This document shows positions 15,589-22,892 of a stretch of 23,548 nt of DNA, piece after piece. The stretch comes from an uncultured Erysipelotrichaceae bacterium (GTDB lineage: Bacteria > Bacillota_I > Bacilli_A > Erysipelotrichales > Erysipelotrichaceae): contig CALUZL010000001.1 of assembly GCA_944325295.1 (NCBI GenBank), positions 1 to 23,548 of the forward strand, read 5' to 3'. Every line of letters begins with the position of its first letter. Within the stretch, counting starts at the first letter, position 1. The position numbers and the translations under genes were made by a program. The notes beneath the pieces were generated by a model. The model worked only from the letters and a program-made list of their open reading frames with translations. It did not search any database and was not told where the DNA came from.

Positions 15589-15616
15589 ACTATAGCACTT
15601 TAAAAGATTAATACAA
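15589..15616 (-). promoter_or_regulatory. Promoter for the HdeD-like gene
   Basis: Reverse strand: TTGTAT (15611-15616), a 16-base spacer that includes TGC, and TATAGT (15589-15594). It is thus an extended -10 promoter. The -35 touches the left arm of the inverted repeat. Confidence 0.55.
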
Positions 15617-15657
15617 TGAATATGCTCGTCGTGTTTTTCCATTGGTGCATATACATT
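15615..15657. repeat. Inverted repeat between divergent promoters, candidate operator
   Basis: AATGAATATGC (15615-15625) and GCATATACATT (15647-15657) are inverted copies matching at 10 of 11 positions, centres 32 bp (three helical turns) apart. The left arm overlaps the -35 of the reverse-strand gene and the right arm overlaps the -35 region of tupA. Confidence 0.5.
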
Positions 15658-15678
15658 CGGTAGCGGTACGATTATAAT
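15650..15678 (+). promoter_or_regulatory. Promoter for the tup/Moco operon
   Basis: A consensus TATAAT (15673-15678). The -35 region at 17 bases is TATACA (15650-15655), poor, and lies inside the inverted repeat. GGGAGG follows, then the ATG at 15702. The leader is about 17 bases. Confidence 0.5.
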
Positions 15679-15701
15679 TAAATAAAGGGAGGAATTCCGC
15701 T

Positions 15702-16544
15702 ATGAAAAAGATAATTATGGTTTTATTTGTGGTGATGCTGGTACTTACGGGGTGCAGCAGTAAAGAAGAAAAGAAAGAAGGCACCGAAGAGATAATCTTG
15801 GCGACGACGACCAGCACCAAAGACAGTGGTCTTTTAGATGCGATCTTGCCGGTATTTGAAAAGGAGAGCGGTTATACGGTCTCTGTCGTCTCCGTTGGCA
15901 GTGGCGAGGCGATGAAGATGGGCGAAAACGGTGAGGCCGATGTCTTACTAGTGCACTCACCGGCTGCTGAGCAAGCGTTTGTCCAAGGCGGTCACGCTGA
16001 TGAAAACGGCAGAGCCGATGTCATGTATAACGATTATGTCATCGTCGGACCAAAGAGCGATCCGGCATCAGTCTCAGAAGATTACAGCGCCGATGCGCTT
16101 TTAGCTTTTAAGGCGATCTATGATTCGGCTTCACTTTTCATCTCCAGAGCTGATGAATCGGGAACACATAAAAAGGAATTGGAGATCTGGGAGGCTTGCG
16201 GCATAAGTCCTGAAGGTGACAGTTACATTGAAGCAGCCGATGGTATGGGCGCGGTCTTACAGATGGCTGATGAAGAGTTGGCCTATACGCTCTCAGACAG
16301 AGCGACCTGGCTCAATGTCGGCTTAGATGAAGATCTCATGATCGTATGTGAAAACGATCCCTCGGGCATCCTTTATAACCAATACGGCGTGATCTGTGTC
16401 GATCCGCAAAAGAATGAAAATATCAATCACCAAGGAGCTTTGGCTTTCCGTGATTGGATTCTTTCCGATGCAACCCAAGAGCTGATCGGATCTTATGGTG
16501 TTGAGGATTACGGCATGGCGCTTTTTGTGCCTAACGCAAAATAA
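15702..16544 (+). CDS. tupA: Tungstate ABC transporter substrate-binding lipoprotein
   Basis: 280 residues. Lipoprotein signal: KK, a hydrophobic core and lipobox LTGC with C18 as the lipidated residue. The mature protein begins with an acidic linker and then the TTTSTKDSGLL motif that marks TupA (COG2998) and binds the oxyanion through Ser/Thr hydroxyls. Further family blocks are VGSGEAMKMGENGEADVLLVHSP, FISRADESGTHKKE and the closing GYGMALFVPN-like segment (here EDYGMALFVPN). It is anchored outside the membrane and delivers tungstate, possibly molybdate, to TupB/TupC. It is the first gene of the cofactor operon. Tungstate preference is inferred from the family, not measured. Confidence 0.9.
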   Translation: MKKIIMVLFVVMLVLTGCSSKEEKKEGTEEIILATTTSTKDSGLLDAILPVFEKESGYTVSVVSVGSGEAMKMGENGEADVLLVHSPAAEQAFVQGGHADENGRADVMYNDYVIVGPKSDPASVSEDYSADALLAFKAIYDSASLFISRADESGTHKKELEIWEACGISPEGDSYIEAADGMGAVLQMADEELAYTLSDRATWLNVGLDEDLMIVCENDPSGILYNQYGVICVDPQKNENINHQGALAFRDWILSDATQELIGSYGVEDYGMALFVPNAK

Positions 16545-16547
16545 TCT

Positions 16548-17249
16548 ATGGATATAATCTTTTCGGGTATCAAGGAAGCTTTAGTACTCATATTCAGCTT
16601 TGACGCTGAATTGTTTGAAGTTGTCTTTTTGTCGCTTCGCGTCTCTTTTAGTGCGCTTTTGATCGCCGGCTTTATAGCTGTCCCACTATCATTTGTGCTC
16701 GCCCGAAAAGAATTTCGTTTAAAGGGTCTTTTGTTGCGGCTGATATATACTTTCATGGGTATGCCGCCGGTCTTGTGCGGACTTTTGTTGTATCTGATAT
16801 TCATGCGGCGAGGACCCTTTGGGTTTTTGGGACTCAATTATTCCGTGACGATCATGATCATCGCCCAGACCCTTTTGATCATTCCGATAATGATGGGCAC
16901 ACTGATCGAAGCCATCAGCAAAAAACAAGTAGTGATCAAAAATCTGGCCTATACGCTCGGAGCCGATAAAAGACAGACTTTCATCTTGCTATTGAGGGAA
17001 TTGCGCTTTTCGATATATCTGGCCTTTGTCATGGGTCTTTCACGTGCTTTGAGTGAAGTGGGGGCAGTGATGGTCGTCGGCGGCAATATTAAGGGCAAGA
17101 CCAGAGTCATGACGACTTACATCTCTGAGCTTAAAGGCATGGGTGATTTTGAAAGGGCGATCGCTACCGGAATGATCTTACTTTTGATCGCTTTTTTGAC
17201 TAATACCATCTTCTATCATCTGCAAAGGAGGATAGAAAGTGGCCATTAA
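16548..17249 (+). CDS. tupB: Tungstate ABC transporter permease
   Basis: 233 residues, about five to six membrane helices. The cytoplasmic EAA-type loop is at LAYTLGADKRQTFILLLREL (about 136-155), which docks onto the ATPase. PPVLCGLLLYLIFMRRGPFGFLGL is typical of TupB. It starts 3 bases after the tupA stop with no Shine-Dalgarno sequence in the preceding bases, so translation probably depends on reinitiation after tupA. It overlaps tupC by 11 bases. Confidence 0.9.
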   Translation: MDIIFSGIKEALVLIFSFDAELFEVVFLSLRVSFSALLIAGFIAVPLSFVLARKEFRLKGLLLRLIYTFMGMPPVLCGLLLYLIFMRRGPFGFLGLNYSVTIMIIAQTLLIIPIMMGTLIEAISKKQVVIKNLAYTLGADKRQTFILLLRELRFSIYLAFVMGLSRALSEVGAVMVVGGNIKGKTRVMTTYISELKGMGDFERAIATGMILLLIAFLTNTIFYHLQRRIESGH

Positions 17250-17919
17250 AATCAAGGATCTGACAAAGGTATACGGTACAAAAGAAGTCTTGAAGATCAC
17301 TGATCTGACCTTTAAAGATGAGCGGATAACGGCGATCGTCGGTCCAAATGGTGCCGGCAAATCAACGCTTTTGGGCATCATCGCCAAGACTTTGACTAAG
17401 ACCGGCGGTGATGTCGACCTTGGCGGCATCAGCCAAAGAGAGATGACGCTTTTGTTTCAGGAAGTGTATCTTTTAGAGGGCCGTGTCTTTGACAATATCG
17501 CATATCCGCTCAAACTTCGCGCCATCGCTAAAGATGAGCGTCGCGCAAGAGTTGAAAAGATCGCCTCTGAATTGAGCATCGACTATCTTGAAAAAAGCGT
17601 ACATGCCCTATCTAAAGGCGAAAAAGCGAAAGTAGCGATCGCCAGAGCACTGGTCTTTGAGCCGCGACTTTTGCTTTTGGATGAACCCTGTGCCAATCTT
17701 GATCCGGCTGTCACCTTTGAGATCGAAAGGATACTCAAAGGACTTCATCACAAAACGGTCATCATGATAACTCATGACCTCGATGAGGCCAAAAGGATCG
17801 CTGATGATGTGGTCTTATTGAACAAAGGACAAGTCGTAAAAGCCTTAGATAAAGAGAGCTTTTTTGAAAGTGATGATCCGGTGGTCCAAAAGTTTATAAG
17901 AGGAGAACTACTCGTATGA
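17239..17919 (+). CDS. tupC: Tungstate ABC transporter ATP-binding protein
   Basis: 226 residues. Walker A is GPNGAGKST (K41), the Q-loop is FQE, Walker B is LLLLDEP (D148, E149) and the switch His is H179 in ITHD. The signature is LSKGEK (124-129): the usual first Gly of LSGGQ is Lys, as in several oxyanion importers, and the second Gly is kept. The start is GTG 17239 behind AAAGGAGG (17224-17231). It energises import through TupB. The stop overlaps the moeA start (ATGA), so all four genes are translationally linked. Confidence 0.88.
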   Translation: MAIKIKDLTKVYGTKEVLKITDLTFKDERITAIVGPNGAGKSTLLGIIAKTLTKTGGDVDLGGISQREMTLLFQEVYLLEGRVFDNIAYPLKLRAIAKDERRARVEKIASELSIDYLEKSVHALSKGEKAKVAIARALVFEPRLLLLDEPCANLDPAVTFEIERILKGLHHKTVIMITHDLDEAKRIADDVVLLNKGQVVKALDKESFFESDDPVVQKFIRGELLV

Positions 17920-19142
17920 TAGAACTTTTAAGCGTTAAAGAACTAAAGGAAGCTTTTGAGCTCATTGCCACAAAGGTCGAGATGATCGCTAAACCTTTAG
18001 AAGAGGTCGATCTTTTAAAGACAAAAGACAGGATAATCGGCGAGGACATCTGTGCTTTAGAAGATGTTCCGCCCTTTGATCGAGCGACTGTTGACGGTTA
18101 TGCGCTTTTGGCTAAAGACACTTACGGAGCCGCAAATGGCGATGTCTTTTTGGACGTCATCGATAAGATCGCGATCGCTGAGCACTCAAAGAAAGAGGTC
18201 AAAGAAGGCCAAGCGATAGCTCTGCAGACGGGATCAAGACTTCCCAAAGGGGCAGATGCGGTCGAGATGGTCGAATATACCAAGGAGTATCTGAAAGACA
18301 AGGTCGTCATCTATCGGCCTGTCAGCACTAATGAAAACGTCATCTTAAGGGGTGACGATATCAAAAAAGGCGAAGTGATCATCAAAAGCGGGAAAAGGAT
18401 CGATGATCGAACCATTGCCGTATTGGCTTCTTTGGGTAAAAACCGCATAAAAGTATTCAAAAAGCTTAAGGTCGCCATAATCTCAAGCGGTGATGAGCTT
18501 TGTGATATCTCTAAAAAACGTCGTGAAAATGAGATCTACGATATCAATACCTACGCTTTGAGCGCATACTCACTAAAAAAAGGTGTAGCGATAACTGCGA
18601 CCTATCTTTTGAAAGATGATGAAGAAAAACTCAAAGAGATCATCGAAAAAGAAAAAAAGACAGCCGATGTCATCCTTCTTTCTGGAGGAAGTTCCAAAGG
18701 CACAAAAGATCTGAGCGCTAAAGTCTTTGCGGATGTAGCCGGTGAAGTCTTGATCCATGGTCTGGCCCTAAAACCGGGCAAACCGACGATCGTTGCCTAT
18801 GATCAAAAAGACAACACACTTTTAGTCGGCCTTCCGGGCAACCCTTTGGCAGCGATGATCGTCTGGCATCTTTTACTGGACGATCTGTTTTTAAGGATGT
18901 ATGGCACCTTTGAGAAAAGGACGCTAGTCGCCAAGCTAAGCGAGAATGTTGCCAACAATATCGGTCGTGCTTCGATCATTCTTGTAAGACTTAAAAACAC
19001 GGATGATGGGATCTTGGCTTTTCCGCTCTATACTAAATCAGCCAATGTCAAGACGCTCATGGATGCGGACGGATATATCCTCATTCCAGCAAATAAAGAG
19101 GGACTCAGAAGAGATACGTATGTGGAGGTGGTGCTTTTATGA
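17916..19142 (+). CDS. moeA: Molybdopterin molybdenumtransferase MoeA (copy 1)
   Basis: 408 residues, full MoeA length. MoeA takes adenylated molybdopterin from MogA and inserts molybdate or tungstate. Domain order is the usual one. Domains I/II contain FDRATVDGYA with D60, equivalent to the Asp essential in E. coli. Domain III is the MPT-binding fold with SSGDE (D193, E194), SGGSSKGTKD and GLPGNPLAAM. Domain IV is the C-terminal barrel ending in EVVLL. It overlaps tupC by 4 bases and the next gene by 4 bases. Two MoeA copies side by side often occur in organisms that handle both Mo and W. Which metal this copy prefers cannot be read from the sequence. Confidence 0.92.
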   Translation: MIELLSVKELKEAFELIATKVEMIAKPLEEVDLLKTKDRIIGEDICALEDVPPFDRATVDGYALLAKDTYGAANGDVFLDVIDKIAIAEHSKKEVKEGQAIALQTGSRLPKGADAVEMVEYTKEYLKDKVVIYRPVSTNENVILRGDDIKKGEVIIKSGKRIDDRTIAVLASLGKNRIKVFKKLKVAIISSGDELCDISKKRRENEIYDINTYALSAYSLKKGVAITATYLLKDDEEKLKEIIEKEKKTADVILLSGGSSKGTKDLSAKVFADVAGEVLIHGLALKPGKPTIVAYDQKDNTLLVGLPGNPLAAMIVWHLLLDDLFLRMYGTFEKRTLVAKLSENVANNIGRASIILVRLKNTDDGILAFPLYTKSANVKTLMDADGYILIPANKEGLRRDTYVEVVLL

Positions 19143-21037
19143 GAAGAAATCTGTATTTGACCAACGAAGATCTCGACAGCGCTAAAAGTCGCTATTTGGA
19201 AGTCTTTGGCGATGTCAAACCAAAGAAAGAAAGGATCAAGACTATCGAAGCTCTCGATCGCTATCTTGCCGGTGCCGTCTTTGCCAAATACTCCTGTCCC
19301 TCTTATAACGCCAGTGCCATGGATGGTATTGCCACCCTTAGCATTAAGACGCTTAAAGCCAGTGAAAGAGAGCCGGTGATCTTAAAAAGAGATGAAGATT
19401 ACATCGAGATCGATACCGGCGATATGTTGAAGAAACCTTATGATGCCGTGATCATGGCTGAGGATCTCATCGAGTGTCCTGAAGGATATAAGATCATCCA
19501 ACCATCATCTCCTTTCAGCAATGTGCGCACGATCGGCGAAGATATCACTCAAAAAGAGATGGTCCTGACTTCTTTTAAAAAACTGACACCGATCGATATC
19601 TCTGTCCTTTTGGCTTCCGGCAATGGCGAAGTAGAGGTCATAAGTAAAGTGCGGGTCGGGATCATTCCGACCGGCGATGAGATGATCGATTACGATAAGG
19701 AACTTACTGATGATAAGATCATCGACACCAATTCTTATCTCTTCAGCGGTCTTGTCAAGCAGAATTACGGCATACCAAAACGCTATCCGATCGTCAAAGA
19801 CGACCTTGAAGCCATCAAGGCAGCTCTTTTAAAGGCGGTGAAAGAAAATGATATTGTCATCATCAATGCCGGATCCAGCGCCGGCAGGGATGATCTGACA
19901 CCGATCGCCATCAGGGAACTTGGCGAGGTCTATACGCACGGCGTTTTGATCAAGCCGGGAAAGCCGGTCGTCTTGGGCAAGATTGCCGCTACACCGGTGA
20001 TCGGACTTCCGGGTTATCCGGTATCTTCATACATAACTTTTTGTGAGTTTGTCTTGCCACTCATGGAGCGCTTTGTGCGGGTCTTGCACCCCGCAAACTT
20101 AAAGGTAAAGGCTACGCTTACAAAGACTATCATGTCTTCGCTTAAGTATCGCGAATACGTCAGAGTTAAGCTCGGCATCGTCGCCAAACGCTTGATCGCC
20201 ACGCCTTTAAAAGGCGGGGCCGGAGCTTCGATGTCTTTGGTCAGAGCCGATGGTTTTTGCATCATCCCCAAAAGCTCTGAGGGGATCTTAGAGGACCAAG
20301 AGGTCGAAGTGACCCTCACCAAAGATCTTGAAAACATCGAAAAGACACTGGTCATAACCGGCAGTCATGATCTGATCTTGGACATCATAAAAGATGAGAT
20401 GATCGAAAAGAGTCTCGATACGGATGTCGCCTCGACTCATGTCGGGTCGCTGAGCGGGCTCATCACCTTAAAAAAGCGTCAATGTCATCTGGCGCCAAGC
20501 CATCTTTTAGATACAGCTTCAGCTTCCTACAACATTCCGATCGTCAAGGAAATTTTTGCAGGCGAGAAGATGGCGATCATCAAGGGTGTTGAACGGGTGC
20601 AGGGTATCATGGTCCAAAAGGGCAACCCTTTAAATATCAAAGGGATCAGGGATCTTATCGGCAAAGTGTACATCAATCGTCAAAAAGGGGCGGGGACCCG
20701 CGTCTTATTCGATCATTTGCTCAAAGAGGAAGGCATCAGCAAAGATGAGATAAACGGTTATGATCATGAAGTCGCAACGCATATGGCTGTGGCGATCGCC
20801 ATTAAAAACGGTGATGCCCAGTGTGGTATGGGGACCTATTCAGCTGCCAGGGATTTAGATCTCGATTTTATCGCGATCAGGGGCGAAGAGTATGATTTTG
20901 TCACCTATGCGGCCTTTTTAAGTGATGTCAAGATCCAAAGGTTTATCGAAGTCTTGAAAAGTCCTTCCTTTAAAAAAAGACTCGACGATCTTGGCGGTTA
21001 TGCCTATAAACGAAGTGGCGAGGTCATCCTTTTATGA
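19139..21037 (+). CDS. MoeA-like protein fused to a periplasmic-binding-protein-like domain (copy 2)
   Basis: 632 residues. Residues 1-395 are a complete MoeA: YNASAMDGIA with D62, PTGDEM, NAGSSAGRDDLT, GLPGYPVSS and a domain IV ending in EVTLT. Residues from about 402 to 632 are a COG1910-type PBP-like domain: VITGSHDLILDII, STHVGSLSGL, HLAPSHLLD, NRQKGAGTRVLFDHLL and CGMGTYSAARDLDL. There is no signal peptide, so the binding domain is cytosolic and may sense a free oxyanion or a pterin. This fusion is known in archaea and Bacillota; its exact role is not settled. Start ATG 19139 overlaps the previous stop, with GGAGGTGG about 12 bases upstream. Confidence 0.88.
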   Translation: MRRNLYLTNEDLDSAKSRYLEVFGDVKPKKERIKTIEALDRYLAGAVFAKYSCPSYNASAMDGIATLSIKTLKASEREPVILKRDEDYIEIDTGDMLKKPYDAVIMAEDLIECPEGYKIIQPSSPFSNVRTIGEDITQKEMVLTSFKKLTPIDISVLLASGNGEVEVISKVRVGIIPTGDEMIDYDKELTDDKIIDTNSYLFSGLVKQNYGIPKRYPIVKDDLEAIKAALLKAVKENDIVIINAGSSAGRDDLTPIAIRELGEVYTHGVLIKPGKPVVLGKIAATPVIGLPGYPVSSYITFCEFVLPLMERFVRVLHPANLKVKATLTKTIMSSLKYREYVRVKLGIVAKRLIATPLKGGAGASMSLVRADGFCIIPKSSEGILEDQEVEVTLTKDLENIEKTLVITGSHDLILDIIKDEMIEKSLDTDVASTHVGSLSGLITLKKRQCHLAPSHLLDTASASYNIPIVKEIFAGEKMAIIKGVERVQGIMVQKGNPLNIKGIRDLIGKVYINRQKGAGTRVLFDHLLKEEGISKDEINGYDHEVATHMAVAIAIKNGDAQCGMGTYSAARDLDLDFIAIRGEEYDFVTYAAFLSDVKIQRFIEVLKSPSFKKRLDDLGGYAYKRSGEVILL

Positions 21038-21945
21038 TCGACGGATTTGGACGCAACATCCATTATCTGCGCTTTTCGATAACGCCGAATTGTGACTTGC
21101 ACTGCCGCTATTGCAAGAGTAAAGATCGTTTTCAAAAAGATAGCTTATCAGCCGATGACATCTTTAAGATCACTAAGGCAGCAAGTAGCCTTGGGATCGA
21201 TAAAGTGCGGCTTACCGGTGGCGAGCCGCTTTTAAGAGCTGATATCATCGAGATCATCTCTAAGATCAAGACACTTGAAGGAATCGAAGAGATCTGTCTT
21301 ACAACAAACGGACAGCGCCTTTTTGATCTGGCAAGAGATCTAAAAGAAGCCGGAGTTGATCGGGTGAACATCTCGCTTGATACACTCGATCCATTGCGCT
21401 ATAAAAAACTGACCGGCGGTGATCTTGAAAGGGTGCTCAAAGGTATAGAGAGGGCTCGTGTTTACTTTGAAACGATAAAGTTAAATGTCGTCTATCTAAA
21501 CGGCATAACTGATAAAGAAGTCGCTGATCTCATCACCTTTTGTAAAGATCGGGATCTCATCTTAAGGTTTATCGAACTGATGCCGATCGGCGAAGCTTTA
21601 AAATATAAGGATCTATCAAAAGATCCTGAAAGTGACCTCCTTGGTCATGATATAATTAAAACAGATAGAGTCGATGGTGTTTCGACGATGTATAAGACAG
21701 CTGATGGTCAGAATATCGGCCTCATCAGAGCGATGAGTCACAGCTTTTGTAAAGATTGTGATCGGATCCGGATCACAGCCGACGGTAAACTGAAGACTTG
21801 TCTTTTTGCGGACAAGGAGTATGACCTTTTGGGCAAAGATGAAAAAGCGATCATGGAAATCATCAAAGCGGGAATAGGTGTTAAACCTCTAAGCAAAGAG
21901 ACTGTCGTTTTGACAAAAAGATCGATGGATCAGATCGGAGGATGA
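21034..21945 (+). CDS. moaA: GTP 3',8-cyclase MoaA (radical SAM)
   Basis: 303 residues, slightly short of the usual 320-340. The radical SAM cluster is C20-x3-C24-x2-C27 and the SAM motif is TGGEPLLR near 66. The second 4Fe-4S cluster that binds GTP is C239, C242 and C256 (CxxC-x13-C). The protein ends in Gly-Gly, the C-terminal double glycine needed for activity in characterised MoaA proteins. It converts GTP to 3',8-cyclo-dihydro-GTP, the first step of molybdopterin synthesis. It overlaps the upstream gene by 4 bases. Oxygen-sensitive clusters fit an anaerobe. Confidence 0.95.
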   Translation: MIDGFGRNIHYLRFSITPNCDLHCRYCKSKDRFQKDSLSADDIFKITKAASSLGIDKVRLTGGEPLLRADIIEIISKIKTLEGIEEICLTTNGQRLFDLARDLKEAGVDRVNISLDTLDPLRYKKLTGGDLERVLKGIERARVYFETIKLNVVYLNGITDKEVADLITFCKDRDLILRFIELMPIGEALKYKDLSKDPESDLLGHDIIKTDRVDGVSTMYKTADGQNIGLIRAMSHSFCKDCDRIRITADGKLKTCLFADKEYDLLGKDEKAIMEIIKAGIGVKPLSKETVVLTKRSMDQIGG

Positions 21946-21946
21946 C

Positions 21947-22414
21947 ATGGAATTTACACATTTCAACAGCGAAGGTCATGCAAAGATGGTCGATGTCCAA
22001 TCAAAGACGCCGACTGAGCGCACCGCCAGGGCAAAAGCCACTGTCAAAGTCAGCGTGACCACTTTAAAAGAAGTTATCGAAGGACGCACAAAAAAGGGTG
22101 ATGTCTTAGCTGTGAGTCAGGTGGCGGGGATCATGGCCGCCAAAAAGACTTCGGAGTTAATCCCGATGTGTCATGATATCGCTTTGGAAGGAGTCGATAT
22201 AAGCTTTGAGATCGATGAAAAGCGAAGTGAGATCATCGTCATCGCTGCTGTGAAAGCACTGGCTAAGACCGGCGTGGAGATGGAGGCACTGCAAGCGGTG
22301 ACCAGCGCGGCACTTACGATTTATGACATGTGCAAGGCACTGCAGCGCGATATCGTCATCACCGATATCAAAGTAATAGAAAAAAGGGGTGGTACACATG
22401 ATTTCCAACTATAA
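21947..22414 (+). CDS. moaC: Cyclic pyranopterin monophosphate synthase MoaC
   Basis: 155 residues, normal length. Conserved blocks: MVDV near 14, IPMCHD with H76, TGVEMEAL at 108-115 and YDMCKAL with D127 and K130, matching the catalytic Asp/Lys pair of E. coli MoaC. The protein acts on the MoaA product to give cPMP. The C-terminal tail reads EKRGGTHDFQL, where most MoaC proteins have GGKSGDF, so the tail is slightly altered. GGAGG lies within the end of moaA, 4-5 bases before the ATG. MoaD and MoaE, which act next, are not in this window. Confidence 0.93.
   Translation: MEFTHFNSEGHAKMVDVQSKTPTERTARAKATVKVSVTTLKEVIEGRTKKGDVLAVSQVAGIMAAKKTSELIPMCHDIALEGVDISFEIDEKRSEIIVIAAVKALAKTGVEMEALQAVTSAALTIYDMCKALQRDIVITDIKVIEKRGGTHDFQL
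22381..22391 (+). promoter_or_regulatory. Ribosome binding site of mogA inside moaC
   Basis: AAAAAGGGGTGG-like purine run, about 6 bases before ATG 22398. It decides that start over the in-frame GTG at 22389. Confidence 0.5.
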
Positions 22415-22892
22415 GATCGCGATCATCACGACAAGTGATACCCGCGGTATCGAAGATGACCTTTCCGGGAAATATCTGGAAGAAACTTTAAGTGAAGCGG
22501 GAAACGACATCGTTTATCGAAGTGTCATAAACGATGACCTTGAAGGCATCAAAAAAGAGCTCATCACTGCTACCGATACTTTTAAAGCCGATTTGATCCT
22601 GACTTGTGGTGGTACCGGCCTTTCCAAAAGGGACAACACCCCGCAAGCGACCCTGGCCATCATCGATAAGGAAGTACCTGGGATCAGTGAAGCTTTGCGC
22701 TTTATGAGTCTTCAAAAGACAAAAAGGGGGATGCTTTCAAGAGGAGTGAGCGGTATACGAAACGACACCCTCATCATCAATATGCCCGGAAGCCCTAAGG
22801 CGTGTCGTGAATATTTGGAGTATCTTGAAGATGTCTTGGGACATGCTTTGGGAGTCTTAAAAGGCACTGATAAAGATTGCGGTAAAGAGTAA
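22398..22892 (+). CDS. MogA/MoaB-type molybdopterin adenylyltransferase
   Basis: 164 residues, a single MoCF-biosynthesis domain. Visible motifs: TTSDTRG near 11-17, LTCGGTGLSKRDNTP in the MPT-binding loop, and NMPGSPKACREYLEYL at about 133-148. Such proteins load AMP onto molybdopterin to prime it for MoeA. MogA and MoaB cannot be told apart reliably by eye; without a second candidate here it is the likely adenylyltransferase of the operon. ATG 22398 overlaps moaC by 17 bases; GTG 22389 would add three residues. Its stop shares a base with the next start (TAATG). Confidence 0.88.
   Translation: MISNYKIAIITTSDTRGIEDDLSGKYLEETLSEAGNDIVYRSVINDDLEGIKKELITATDTFKADLILTCGGTGLSKRDNTPQATLAIIDKEVPGISEALRFMSLQKTKRGMLSRGVSGIRNDTLIINMPGSPKACREYLEYLEDVLGHALGVLKGTDKDCGKE

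Noticed and set aside
15658..15701. Moco/Tuco riboswitch ahead of tupA
   Set aside because: The leader from the -10 to the ATG is about 20 bases, far too short for the large Moco RNA structure.
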